In this document: one piece after another, positions 1 to 11,359 of the stretch
Position numbering within the stretch: position 1 is the first letter of the stretch
Layout: each line of letters begins with the position of its first letter
NCBI GenBank assembly: GCA_035772405.1
Contig: JAYKKM010000009.1
Span: 1,032,001 to 1,096,000 of the forward strand
Length of the DNA: 64,000 bases
Reading direction: 5' to 3'
Origin: Chrysogorgia sp. JL179-B06
Lineage: Eukaryota > Cnidaria > Anthozoa > Scleralcyonacea > Chrysogorgiidae
The notes under the pieces: generated by a model
Databases searched by the model: none
Told to the model about the DNA's origin: nothing
Seen by the model: the letters and a program-made list of their open reading frames with translations, nothing else
Program-made: the position numbers and the translations under genes

Positions 1-617
1 GCGAAACTGCGCGCATATATTCATGCTGGCGCATGAAATCACAATGGCTTGTGATTTACTCATCTGATCACCTTTCTTCGAGTGTTCTTCACTGAAAATC
101 TTTGACGTGGCTGGCAAGTATCTTGATCTTATATACGCTCACAATCCCGATCGCTTTCGAAACGGGTTGGTCTGCGATTTCGAAAACCTGTACTCGATCA
201 AATTATCTGTTTCCATATGCTTTTTGTCTACTAAATGTTTAAGAATTTAATGAGACTCAACATATGAAATTGCTGTATGGAAATATGTTAACTGTTCTGA
301 GGTAACTGTAATATTTTTATAAGCTTTGTTGCCTGTATTGTTTATTGTTATGTTATACAAAATAAAGTCAATGCTACAGTTTATTGTTTCATATATACCA
401 AGTACTAAGTTGCAAATGTTGCCATTGAATAAATGTTATTTTCTGCGGTTTGCAGAATAGCTGAAAATTGATGTTTTCACGGTTCATGAAACCCGTGACA
501 GTTGCCATGGCAATTCTCCATTCTAGCCTGGCGTTGCTCCAACACACAAGAAAAATTTTTTACAAGCCGTATTTCTTGATTCATTATTAAATCGACAAGC
601 TCAACCAATCGGCCGAA
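1..617. other. Leader region with no recognisable gene
   Basis: AT-rich sequence upstream of the zinc-knuckle ORF. I see no convincing coding segment. It may be the 5' untranslated or terminal-repeat region of the DIRS-like element that follows, but no matching terminal repeat was found downstream. Confidence 0.3.
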
Positions 618-1445
618 ATGGGCACTATGAACGAGGAATTCAGAACAGAACTCCAGAAACAACAAGAATCTATGCTAGAGAAGCTGTCGGCCGTCATGGA
701 CACAAAAGTGGGGCAGATGAAACGTGAGCTTGAAGAAGTGGCCAGCAAAGCACACGATTCGCAAATGACAGAGCTCAAGCGAATGAAGTTCTCGGAGCCA
801 CCGTCCTTCAAAAATAAAGGCCACGAGGTGCAATACAAACATAACGAGCAAGTTAAGCTTTGTATCGCCGAAGCAGAGGATGCAGTCAAAGACGAGAAGC
901 TTGACACGTGTCTTCAAAAGCTGAGCGAAGGTAAGGAGCGAATCGAGTCGAGACAGAAGCTAATTCTTCTTGCAGACAAATCCGAGTACGGGTGGAAAAC
1001 CGTATCAGAATATCTCGACAATGAGCTTGCCGACGACGAGGAAGATGCAAAAAAGATAAAGAAAGCCGAAAAAGAGGCCCAAAGAAAGCTTAACGAGACA
1101 AGAAACGCGAAGAAAACTCGTGCCAGCAGTCGCGGCGGATTTTCGTGGTCGCGCCGAGAATCTTTCAATGGTGGACGAACCTGGGTCTCCCCGTATTCGG
1201 CTCCACATCAACAGCCATCACCGTCAGCTTATTACAACAACTACCTCCACAGTAGCACAGTTGGAAAGAAACCAGGGGTCTGTTTCTCGTGTGGCAAAGC
1301 CGGTCATTGGAACCGCGAATGTCCTCTAACCACTGGGTTGTCGACTGAAGGACAACAGAGTGGAGGCGCCGGACGAAAGTTAAGTGTAAATTTATCAGAT
1401 TTTGAGTTTATTGATGAGGATGTAGATTATTTTACAGTGAGCTAG
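618..1445 (+). CDS. Gag-like zinc-knuckle protein of DIRS-type element
   Basis: A 275-residue ORF with an intact ATG. The N-terminal half is charged and helical, probably coiled coil, as in nucleocapsid-like proteins of YR retrotransposons. A basic Arg/Ser-rich stretch follows at about residues 165-190. A single CCHC knuckle (CFSCGKAGHWNREC) sits near residues 222-235 and is expected to bind nucleic acid. The C-terminal tail is acidic. It would package or chaperone the element RNA. The ORF is uninterrupted, unlike the downstream RT and recombinase. Identity as the first ORF of the element rests on the knuckle and on position. Confidence 0.7.
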   Translation: MGTMNEEFRTELQKQQESMLEKLSAVMDTKVGQMKRELEEVASKAHDSQMTELKRMKFSEPPSFKNKGHEVQYKHNEQVKLCIAEAEDAVKDEKLDTCLQKLSEGKERIESRQKLILLADKSEYGWKTVSEYLDNELADDEEDAKKIKKAEKEAQRKLNETRNAKKTRASSRGGFSWSRRESFNGGRTWVSPYSAPHQQPSPSAYYNNYLHSSTVGKKPGVCFSCGKAGHWNRECPLTTGLSTEGQQSGGAGRKLSVNLSDFEFIDEDVDYFTVS

Positions 1446-1569
1446 GCGAGGATAATGGGTTTGAGCACTTTGTACATGAAAATAATACCCTTGGTGGGAA
1501 CCCACTAGGGGGGTCTGGGGGAGGAAGGGGAATTTTCCCAAGGGGATCCCATTCATGTCCGTGTTGGTG

Positions 1570-3125
1570 GGAGACTTAGGGAGCACATTTCGTTTTGGGA
1601 GGCCCTCCAACCTCCTGAGTACGTACTTAAAATTCTCAGGCAAGGGTACATCCTTCCTTTGGCTACATTACCAGAACCCCAGATTCTTCAGAACAACAAA
1701 GCTGCTTTGGTAAATGAGTCTTTCGTAACCGAAGCCATAACTGAGTTATTAGCTTGTCAGAGTATAACCACAGTGGACACCCCCCTTTGTCCGTTGCCAC
1801 AAACGACAGGGACAAAAAGCGTTTAGTTTTGGATCTTAGACACGTCAACCCACATTTACACAAACTGAAATTTAAATGCGAAGATGTTGACACAGCAGTA
1901 CTCCTATTGAATCCAGGCGATTTTTTGTTTACATTCGACATCAAGAGTGCATATCATCACGTAGAAATTTTTAAAGACCATCAACAGTATTTAGGTTTTC
2001 AGTGGGTATATAACGGGAAGCCTCAATATTTCATTTTTAGGGTATTGCCTTTTGGGCTTTCTACTGCACCTCTGGTATTTACTAAACTGTTAAAACCGTT
2101 GCTTCGGCACTGGAGGTCCTCGGGTAAATCACTTTCATCACTTCAGTGTGCTACTGTAGTTTCACAGGCAGTCAAGAGAGATCTTATTTAGTCAGGGTTC
2201 CTTCTTAGTGAGAGTAAATGCTTTTGGGAACCTATGCAGATACAAACATGGCTTGGACACATTTTTAACATGTCCAAGAATCAGTTGTTTGTTACCGAAT
2301 CACGGTTACAGAAATTGGAGCAATCTCTATCTAACACATTAGGTTGCCGCAAAAAAGTAACTGCGAGACAGTTGGCAGCAGTAGCAGGTCAAATAGTGTC
2401 TATGTCACGGGGCATAGGTCCAAACGTTTATCTATATATGCGTCACATTTATTTCGCCATAGAGACTAGGGAGCATTGGGGATCTATTTTACCACTTAAC
2501 TCTAAACTCATGGCAGAATTGCAATATTGGACAAGCAATGTCCGTACACTTAATGGTAGGAACATGTTTACAGAACCACAACGTTTCGACACCATGGTGT
2601 ACTCAGATGCCTCAGAGCTATGCAATTTCCAGCCAACAGACGCTGGTCTGTCAGGGGCATTGGTTGGAAAGTGAAAGAGTGAAGAGTTCCACTTGGCGGG
2701 AACTTAAGGCAGTACATAATATGCTGTTAGCAATAGGAAAGAAATTATGTAATAAAAGAAAGTATGTAGTTTAGTGGAAAATGTGATAGAGTTGAGTACC
2801 GGTTTTAATGTTCAGGTCATCCCGGTTTGGGTCCCAAGGGAGGAAAACCAACTAGCAGACTATCTCAGCAAGCTGTCCGATGGTAACAACTGGGGCATAC
2901 ACCCACATATTTTTAACTGGATCAATTCAATGTGGGGACCATTCACAGTTGACAGGTTTGCTACCGGTTATAACACCAAGTGTGCTAGATTTAATTCATG
3001 CTTCTGGAACCCCAACTGCGACGGGGTCGATCTGGGCGGGGGAAAACAACTGGGTGGTGCCCCCAACTAATCAGATTATCAAGGCATGGAAACATTTCCA
3101 AATTTGCAGAGCACGAGGAGTTTGA
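1570..3125 (+). pseudogene. DIRS-type reverse transcriptase-RNase H, broken
   Basis: Fragments in at least three frames match a DIRS/Ngaro RT followed by RNase H. RT motifs visible near 1820-2130 include LVLDLRHVN, FTFDIKSAYHH and PFGLSTAPLVF. The stretch where the catalytic YLDD motif should lie (about 2130-2150) jumps straight from the RHWRSSGK segment to LSQAVKRDL-type sequence, so the active-site segment seems deleted. RNase H traces follow: VYSDAS near 2600, STWRELKAV near 2690, and the ENQLADYLSK segment near 2850 that is typical of this class. Stops at about 2190, 2672 and 2773 interrupt it. The product cannot be functional. Confidence 0.75.
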
Positions 3126-3618
3126 GTAGTACCTTTATGGAGGGGCTCAACTTTCTGGCCAAGCATATGCCCAGACGGGAATAATTTAGCTAAATGTGTG
3201 ACAGCTTGGGCCGGTATTCCAGAGTGGAATCACCCAGCCACATTACCGGGCAGATCTCATAACACCATTTTCAATGGGGATAAGCTGCCTTTAATATTAA
3301 TTGCACTGTACATTGATTGGCAAACATACAAGGAAAGGATATCAGACAGAGGTTTCTGTATGACTCCTTCTGGTATGTGTACAGAATGCATGTAGAGACA
3401 GATTACGCATATACCAATGTTATGGTTATTTGGGAAACTCACGGGTAGTATGATAATAGTTGGTAGGTCTTTGGGGATAGATCAGCCCACAGGTGGGTTT
3501 CACATCGGGAAATGGCACATAAAAGCATTAACTTATAAGTAGCAATGTTTTTGCAGTCCACAGGTGACTATTTACCTACAGGCGGTGTGTGAGAACGGAT
3601 CTCATTTAAACATTTATA

Positions 3619-4760
3619 ATGGCTATGTGTGGAAATTTCAGGAATGGATCAGGCCTTTTAGACATCGGCACTTGTGAGCCCCAATTTTCTGAAGTTTATT
3701 ATACCTATTTTCCTTTCTTTCTTTTTACAGGCTTAAATTTGTTTAACCAGGGGGTCTGGAAGGAATTACAACAAAAGACCTCGTCCAGTGGAGAAACACA
3801 CCTTTTTGAGTTACTTAAGAAAACAGCTCTTCATGCCAAAGCAGATGGGACCGTCATAAACTATACAAGTAGCCTAAGTCGTTGGGTAGAATTTGCTAGA
3901 GTTAAAAGCTTTGACGTTTTTCCAACATCTGTTATAGATGTTTCGCTGTTTATATCACATTCATCTACTACTTACAAATCATCATCAGTTATCCAATCTA
4001 GTTATTGTGCCCTTAAATGTGTTCATGATATTGCGGGTGTACCCAATCCCATGGAAAACAAATTTCTCCAAAATTTGAATTTCTCCAAAATTTGGTGGAG
4101 GGTTCCAAAAGGGAACATGCTAAACCAGTTTCTAAGAAAGCACTTGTCACTAGCGAAGCCCTGGATGAGTGTTGTATAAAGTATCAGGGTTGTAATACAC
4201 TTACCGTGCGTAGAGACATCTCTATGGCATTGTTATTGTTTGCTGGGTTTCTCAGGTACAATGAGATTGCACAACTCAAAATTCAGGATGTTGCCATTTT
4301 TGATACTCACCTGAGGCTAATAATCAGAAAAAGCAAAACAGACCAATACAGGAAAGGCAATGAGCTGATTATTCATAGGTCAAACAAAATCACTTGCCCC
4401 ATACTTAACCTAGAAAAGTATATGAGAGTTGCTTCCATCACCTTAGATCATAGTACATCTTTCTTATTCAAGCCTGTAACCCATACCAAAGTAGGGGATA
4501 AGCTAATTGATCGCAACAAACCCCTCAGCCAAACTAGAGCACGGAAATCTCTCATTGGTAGATTACAGGAGTTTATGGGGGACGCCAAGATTTCTTTGCA
4601 CTCATTTAGGTCAGGTGGTGCTACCAAGGCAGCCAATGCCCAAGTTTCCGACCGATGTTGGAAACGACACGGTAGATGGAAGTCTGAAACAGCCAAAGAC
4701 GGTTACGTAGAAGATTCTCTTGCCAATCGCCTCCAGGTTTCTAGGGCATTAGGCGTTTGA
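3619..4760 (+). pseudogene. Tyrosine recombinase of DIRS-type element, frameshifted
   Basis: Two overlapping frames together make a phage-integrase-like tyrosine recombinase. The N-terminal core-binding part (about 3730-4090) has the LLKKTALHAKADGTVINY segment. The catalytic part (about 4210-4757) has the first Arg in AGFLRYNEIAQLKI, the HSFRSGGATKAA box, the RHGRWKS segment and a terminal GYVED Tyr. The family cuts and joins DNA through the Tyr and would integrate a circular cDNA without target duplication. The break coincides exactly with a 17-bp tandem duplication at 4061-4094, which by itself accounts for the change from one frame to the other. Confidence 0.8.
4061..4094. repeat. Exact 17-bp tandem duplication inside the recombinase gene
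   Basis: The unit aatttctccaaaatttg occurs at 4061-4077 and again, identically, at 4078-4094. Seventeen bases shift the reading frame, and the frames upstream and downstream differ by exactly that amount. Confidence 0.9.
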
Positions 4761-6395
4761 ATTGCCATACCTTTACCTCAACTCTGTCTATCTTTATCTA
4801 CTTCTAGTCGGGTGCAGCAGCCAGCAACCTTATTTGACATGTTGAAATTGTTCTGTGTCATTTCTCTGGGTTGGGGAATAGGGTAAACGTACCCTGTTTC
4901 ACTTGATATTTTACCTGTAAGCTTAACTGGGGCTCCAACATGTTGTGTGTTATCAGTAAGTTTGTATCCATTGTTCATATTATACACGAATGCTTACAAA
5001 TGAACACACAGTCTGACACCCATACCAACTATCAAGATCAAGAAGTAAAAGAGTTTGTTATTGTGTGCTGGTTTACCAGTGATGGGTCTGTTCAGCCATG
5101 TAATTTCCATTGTCCCACAAATACACACCTTTCAAACTGATTTTTGGCATTCATGATTACCAAAACAGTAATTTGTCCTGATATTATACATGAGGCAGGC
5201 TAGCCCACTTGCCAGACTGACTCACAAGCACACCATTTGCAAACTGTTACTTGGTCTGTACAGCCGGATACATACCTTTCGACCTGAATTTTGGCCTTGA
5301 CTACATGGAAAGCGAACAGGCACGCTAACCGAGACAGTAACCTGTCTTGATATTACAATCAGCTAGCTTGCCCACTGGACTAATCACTAGTATGTATAAT
5401 GCATCTCAAATAATAAATATGCTAAAATTTTGAATATGTTTACTTGGCTCAAAATGTTATATAACTTCAACGAAATAAAGATTTTGATTTATATTTCTTT
5501 AAACTGTTTTATAATAGCTTATGACTTTGATTTACTGCTTTATACACTGAGAAAAAGGTTAACTGATTTAATGCTTGCTCAAACTGAACCTGTTTGCCGT
5601 ACTGACCAGATGAATTGTTATTACATGAGCACAGGCAGGCTCGCTTGCCAGAATGACCTTGTTGGCTAGAACTGAATTAGGTCAGCAAACAGGATGGCTC
5701 ATTTGGCAGGGCAGACTTCTCGGTAAGCCAGCTTGGATACTGAGCGAACTCACCTTCATATAATCAAAGCTGTTGGCCAACACTATGTTATGGGTTTGCA
5801 ATGATGGAAAATTTAACCACCCCTGCACTGACAGCTGTATCAATATCATGACATGTACCATTGTACATACAACTATAGATTTGTGTATATTGAATTCAAA
5901 TCGCTGAATTTGCCTACAATGTCTTTCAACAGTAGCCCAAGTTATCGCCTAGCGGGCGTCTTGTTGTAATATGATCTGACTCATGATCTCTGACTCATGA
6001 CGAAGCTAAAACAATGCAGTAAGGGTCAATGTTTTATTCTAAAACACCGAAGAAAAACAACAATATTTCGTTATTCTTTGGCTATGTTTACAGTTGGAAT
6101 CAAGAGTATAAGCTCTTGGTTGTTCTGTTTATTTTACCTCTGCCTTTTATTACTTTAGCGACGAACGCTTTTCAAGCAAACCTTGTTTTGATCTGCTAAT
6201 CTAGGACACTCAAATTGGCGCTTTTGATATTAGATTTGCTTTATATTTCTCTCAGTGTTGAAACGGCAGAAATAACAATACAACAGCCACTGACAATAGT
6301 CGAAAACATGGTTCATTATATTTTCGGTTATTCACGTCATGAAATAAGAACTGGTTTCTGAACAATGTAATTATATAGAAAAGTGAATAGGTGGT
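4761..6395. repeat. Non-coding region with divergent tandem repeats
   Basis: No gene seen. From about 5060 to 5720 a unit of roughly 150-190 bp recurs two to three times in diverged form. Each copy has a GGTCTGTNCAGCC segment, an acacctttc segment, CCTGTCNTGATATTA and a gcccacttgcc-like end. Positions of the copies are roughly 5080-5215, 5253-5385 and 5580-5660. This may be 3' terminal-repeat material of the upstream DIRS-like element or an independent satellite. Confidence 0.4.
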
Positions 6396-6513
6396 GAACT
6401 GTCGAGTTTTTAGGAACGAAATATTGACGTTTCGAGCAAAATACCGACGAAATACTGAAGTTTGTGGCTCTGCTCGAAACGTCAGTATTTCGTTCGTAAA
6501 AACTCGGTAGTTC
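6396..6513. repeat. 118-bp foldback (imperfect palindrome)
   Basis: The left arm from 6396 (GAACTGTCGAGTTTTTAGGA, then CGAAATATTGACGTTTCGAG) pairs with the right arm ending at 6513 (CTCGAAACGTCAGTATTTCG, then TTCGTAAAAACTCGGTAGTTC). A short loop lies between. It could be a foldback MITE or the remains of a hairpin-ended element. Two exact copies of a 26-bp unit follow at 6534-6559 and 6560-6585. Confidence 0.7.
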
Positions 6514-6585
6514 TCGGGTGATGAACTATAATAGCAAGGCAAATGCACACATAAACAAAGCAAGGCAAATGCACACATAAACAAA

Positions 6586-8061
6586 GTATCTCGTTACAAT
6601 AGCCGGAAGGCAGCGATATGCCTCTATTTATTCCAACAATCAAAATTTTCCTTCACTACAAATCCTTAGAACATGCCTCTCTAAGGGCTGTTTTAGTGTA
6701 CAATCGACGCATTTAATTGAAACAAATTTAGTGTGCAACGTCTAAAACGAATTAAATTCGTCTACAGAGTTAAAATCGTCTAAAACGTTGTTCCGTCATC
6801 AGACAGATATAAATACAATGTCTGAAATGCGTGTTCATTTTAGTAGAGGACACGGTGTCGCATCGAATCAAATGCATAAATTACTAATGCCGCTAAAATG
6901 ATTTTTAACGCAGTTAATTTATTTACCAAAGAACCAACAAGCATAGAAAAACTGTGTAGCTTTGTGGTTGGATTTCAGAGGGACCAGTTAATGGAACAGA
7001 TTCTGAATCTGATAATCCAGAGGACTGGGTTCAGTTGAAGGGACTTCCTCTCAATTCTGATGAAGTCAAGCAAAAGATTAAGAAGCAGCATGCTATCTTC
7101 CAGATAGTACAGCAGATGAGAGCAAAATTCATCCAAATTCTGCCTTTTGTGATCATAAAATTTGGTACAGAGATAGAACATATCCTAACAAATATTTCTG
7201 GCTATAGGGCCTTCGCAGATTTGTCACGTGACCCCAATGTTGTGGTCATCTTAAAAATGACGTCATGAAGGGCGGGATTTTTACTTTTCTTGCAATGGTT
7301 TTCTAAAAGAAAAAAAATTGTCCTTTATGTGGTACAAATCTCATTATTTTCCAGACATGTGAAAATTAATATATGTTGCCATGGTAACCGATGCCCCAAT
7401 GCATCGCCGTTTATTGTCAAATAAAAATTGTACAAAATAAATAAAAAGTTTTATCTTTGAAAACAGAACGGTTATTTAAGCAATCTTTTCTATGATATAT
7501 TATCCAAGAACGGTCAAAGCTTTACGGCAAATTTCTTGTCGGAAGACACTTGATAGTGCTAAAATGAAGTACTACAAACTGAGCCGCTGACCTTAGTTCC
7601 GGCGAGATGTTTGGAAGCAAGACAGAGCGCAACTCCACATTGTATGTAAGTACTTGGTTTTGTATTCTTCAAATTAAAATGAAACTATAATTAAAACATT
7701 TCTTTGAGTTAAAAAGCGTTTGTGAACAAAATATTTTGTTAAATATAAACAGCAGCGATTCATTTAATTGAAAGGAACCTATCGTTGAGTATTCTTGTAG
7801 CTTGGGCGTTATAGGTTTCGAACTAAACATATTTAGAAAAATCAAATTTTTATTAAAAACGTAAGCAATTGCCAGTTTAACTGGAATTTGCTGTTACTAA
7901 ATAGTTTAATGTTTATAACAACAGCAAAATGAACCAAAAAGGATTTGATATTTAAGACTTATTTTGCCTATATACTTTGAATTCAGATAAAACTTACCTA
8001 GTCGTTAGCACATAATATTAATAGCAAGTGTGAAATGATGGTAATAGAACAGTGAAAGGCT
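6586..8061. other. No recognisable gene
   Basis: AT-rich, with short ORFs I cannot assign. A 77-residue open frame at 7035-7268 has no recognisable domain and is not called. The stretch ends at the ATG of the next gene family. Confidence 0.3.
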
Positions 8062-9525
8062 ATGGCCAAGGTCTACAAAGTGGTAGATCCCTTACCATCT
8101 GGAACATCGGATATACAATGCATAATGATAGATTGGAGGAACAAATGTGTTTTGTGTCTTTCCTGTCCAGCTGATTCAAAACGTGGCACAGAAGGAGCAG
8201 GTTATAAGACAACTTCTGAAAATCTCTTGGCGTTCGAAAAGCTCGGATGCTTGCCAAGAACAATAAATTTATCTCGACTAGATGAAGGTGAGGGTATCGA
8301 AGTAAATTTCAAGCAGCATAAAGCTAAATGGCATGACTCATGCAGACTGAAGTTTAGCAAGTCAAAACTTCAGTGGGCAGAAAAGAGGAAAGCTCCCCCC
8401 TAAGAGAGCTTGACGTCACATGTTCAAAAAAAGTTAACCGTAGAAGCAAGGAACAGCCACCACTGTTTCTTTTGTGGCAGAGAGGCCGAGGCTGGTGAGC
8501 CCTTTCACAGAGCGTCTACACTTGAGCTTGATGTTCGTGTCCGTCAGTGTGCCCTACAATTACAGGACAAACCTCTGTTATCTAAACTGAGTGCTGGAGA
8601 CATGGTTGCTCAGGATGCTGAATATCATATCAAATGCCTAGTTTCGCTTTACAATAGAGCACAAGAAACAAAAACTTGTACAGAAACTGACGTGAACGTC
8701 GTTAACCATGGCATCGCATTTGCTGAGCTTCTGTCCTATATTGAAGAAGCCCGCATCGACAATCTTGTGGCACCAATTTTCAAACTCTCTGACCTGGCAA
8801 ATCTGTACAGCAATCGACTGCAACAACTTGGTACAATAATTCCAGGGCGTGTCCACTCCACCAAGCTCAAGAATAGAATATTGAGTTACACTCCAGACAT
8901 GGAAGCTCATATGCAAAGCCGTGAAGTTGTTCTTGTTCTCAATGAAGATGTTTGCCGCATTGGAAAAGGCATGTGACCATGACGCTGATAGTGATGCTGT
9001 TCATCTTGCTAGAGCAGCCACGATAGTTAGATGAGACATGTTTAAAATGAAAATAGAATTCAGTGGTTCATTTAACGCCCAATGTCAAGAGCATTCTGTG
9101 CCAACGTCACTTTTAGCACTAGTTACTATGGTGTTGAACGGACCTAACATCAAATCGCAAACAAATTCCTCATCAGTATCTCAGCCTGCTCTCACTTTAT
9201 CTCAACTGTTGCTATACAACAGCTCGAAGCGCCACAAGGAGAATGCTACAGATACTGTCCGGCACAACCAACAGCGAGAAACGCCACTGCCGATATATTT
9301 GGGCGTGATGCTCCATACAAAGACCAGGAAACGTGAACTTGTGGACTCTTTTTCATCTTGGACTGTGTATATCGTATGACCGGGTATTAAACATCTCAAC
9401 AGAACTGGGCAACAAAATCTGTTATCACTATGAGCAAAAAAAAGTTGTTTGCCCTCCTCAACTCAAAGCCGGCCGTTTTACTACTGCGGCAGTAGACAAC
9501 ATAGATCACAACCCCAGCTCAACTA

Positions 9526-9868
9526 CAGTACTGCTCAGAATTAACCTAACGAAAAACGCGTTCGGAACGCGACCGGAACGCGTTCGGAACGCGACCGGAA
9601 CGCGTTCTATTCTCGTTCCGAACGCGTTCACGATATACTTTCTGTTTTAATCTCGTCTAGTGAATATATACCATAACCAGTCCAGCAATCAAATGATAAG
9701 TTAAATCCGTTTAGAAGTTTACTAAAGTTAAAAATTAACGAAGTCTTCCCATTTAATTTTTAAGCGAAGTCACAATGATGTTCCGAACGCGTTCGGAACT
9801 CATTCAGAACGCGTTCGGAACGCGTTCGGAACGCGAACGCAGTGTTAGGTTATTTCTGAGCAGTACTG
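9526..9868. mobile_element. 343-bp MITE with TA target duplication
   Basis: Inverted ends CAGTACTGCTCAGAA and TTCTGAGCAGTACTG continue for about 25 bp, including TAACCTAAC / GTTAGGTTA. A TA dinucleotide lies on each side (9524-9525 and 9869-9870). Removing the element plus one TA restores the reading frame of the surrounding gene (SST followed by SAQDSFHGTGI), which is strong evidence for the boundaries. The interior is tandem GCGTTCGGAACGC-like palindromes. TA duplication suggests mobilisation by a Tc1/mariner-type transposase; there is no coding capacity. Confidence 0.85.
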
Positions 9869-10126
9869 TAGTGCCCAAGACTCATTTCATGGAACTGGTA
9901 TATCCTTGTTTCAACACCCAGATGGCCAATGCCGTGGAGTCCAATGGGCTGTTATCCCCTTTCAGGATGATACTCATGCAAAGGGAACGAAATTGAATTT
10001 GCCAGAGTCTTACACTAGTGTGCCTCCTGTTGCTCTGCGTAGAAATGATCCACCTATACCAAGGCTAGAAGGACCCAACAGAGGACATTCCGAACTCATT
10101 CCTCAAGCTATACAGAAGGAATATAG

Positions 10127-10284
10127 GTACAGTACAAATCAAATTTAGTGTAGTTAATCCATATTCCCTTTTATCGTCCGTATATTAACGTTACACACAA
10201 ACAAACAAAGGCTTTGATAGTGCAATAATAGAGTGCTAAATTGTTGCTGTTTTATTTATGTATTTTTATTTTTTCACTTCACAG
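10127..10284 (+). other. Predicted intron in the PIN/CXC-family gene
   Basis: The donor aatatag/gtacag and acceptor cttcacag/gtggctgg flank 158 AT-rich bases with a pyrimidine-rich 3' end. Joining the flanks keeps the frame (KEYR then WLEQ). Confidence 0.6.
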
Positions 10285-11064
10285 GTGGCTGGAACAAGCG
10301 AGTCGAGTGGTATCAACTGAAAACACTCAAGGAGAGGAGCCAATTTCCTGGTCTGCATACCATGCTAGCCTTCAACCATCCAATGAAGCATCAGACAGTT
10401 GCGTGACACACGCTTCTCTGCTGCCTCTTTTTTACGATCAAGCCCACTCTGTAGCTATGATTCGCCATTCAATGGATGTAGTTAAGAAGGCAGTCGAGGT
10501 TCTGAATCCTGGACAAGCGCCTGTCATCACTGTAGACCAGCCTCTATACACGATTGCCAAACAAATACAGTGGAACTGGACAGCAAGTCATGGTGAAGAT
10601 CAGTTCATTGTCATGTTTGGAGGACTGCATATCGAGATGGCAGCTCTCAAGACAATTGGCAATCTTCTAGATGGCAGTGGGTGGACAAGTGCACTAGTAC
10701 AAGTCAATGTTGCTACATCGGGGGACGGCCGACTCGTTTGTTCACGTCTCTCATGTGACACGCACCAGACGCACACACCAGATCACAGCTAGCAGCTTGT
10801 ATCTACTTCTACAGAAAGCTTACTTGGAGTATTGCAATAGCCTTGGAGAGGAACGGAATAAGTTGTCACTGGAGGAATGGTGTTCCAACAAGTCGGATTT
10901 ATATCCACAGTTCAAGTTCTGGTTACTTATCCTGCAGTTGGAGTTGGCAGTAATGATCTACGCGAGGGCTGTCAGAAGCCGACTTCCGGTTGTACATAGA
11001 TGCCCTCACCAAAATTGTTCCCTGGTTCTTTGCCTTAAACCATATCCATTATGCCAGATGGATC

Positions 11065-11070
11065 CCTGTT
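11065..11070. repeat. Left target-site duplication of Polinton 1 (cctgtt)
   Basis: The same six bases lie immediately after the right end at 28053-28058. Six-bp duplications are the rule for Polintons. With one copy removed, the interrupted reading frame continues (ARWIPV then HLRDMV). Confidence 0.95.
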
Positions 11071-11239
11071 AGTAGTATAGCAAGTAGGGCTGCGAGCCCA
11101 ATCGACGTCAAACGTGAATATAAACACCAAAACATCACCAAATTTTGCCAAATCGCGATTCGACAAATTTGACGATGTTTTGGTGTTTATATTCACGTTT
11201 GACGTCGAGTAAGCTCTCAGCCCTACTTGCTATACTACT
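11071..11239. repeat. Palindromic (hairpin-forming) left terminus
   Basis: An imperfect palindrome of two ~85-base arms is centred on AATCGCGATT at 11151-11160. The outermost AGTAGTATAGCAAGTAGGGC pairs with GCCCTACTTGCTATACTACT at 11220-11239, and the inner arms share AACGTGAATATAAACACCAA. The same structure, in inverted orientation, is at 27884-28052. Confidence 0.9.
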
Positions 11240-11359
11240 ACAGCGATCGTTAGTCAATCTAGACACCCTTCGCACGTTTTCTACTAAATTGATGTCAAAC
11301 ACACGCGAGACTAGCGAAACAATACCAAGTTTATACTAAATTTGACACCATTTCAGCCA

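Larger units (their letters stand above)
600..4760 (+). mobile_element. Decayed DIRS/Ngaro-like tyrosine-recombinase retrotransposon
   Basis: Three coding blocks lie in the order expected for this class: a nucleocapsid-like ORF with a CCHC zinc knuckle, an RT-RNase H block, and a tyrosine recombinase instead of a DDE integrase. The RT has the DIRS-type context (FTFDIKSAYHHV, then PFGLSTAPLVFTKL). The recombinase ends in an HSFRSGGAT motif. The RT block carries frame changes and stops, so this copy is inactive. Split direct repeats or an internal complementary region, which would separate Ngaro from DIRS, were not identified. Between 3126 and 3618 no open frame remains. Confidence 0.85.
8062..11070 (+). 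pseudogene. 5' half of a large unnamed PIN/CXC-family gene
   Basis: Broken ORFs follow one another in the order of a single long protein. A zinc-binding N-terminus has CVLCLSC at about 8147 and a WHDSCRLKF segment at about 8329. After an in-frame stop at 8401-8403, a second cluster has CFFCGREAEAGEPFH, followed by a helical region (8410-8976). Fragments continue at 9038-9530, 9869-10126, 10285-10705, 10707-10977 and 10978-11070. An intron with gt..ag ends fits at 10127-10284 and joins Tyr-Arg to Trp-Leu in frame. Single-base frame changes are visible near 10706 and 10978. From memory this is a highly repeated family in cnidarians and some other animals; I know no accepted name. It is split by a MITE and, at its end, by Polinton 1. 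Function is unknown. Confidence 0.6.

Noticed and set aside
1..600. Terminal direct repeat of the DIRS-like element
   Set aside because: No matching sequence was found downstream of the recombinase within the window.
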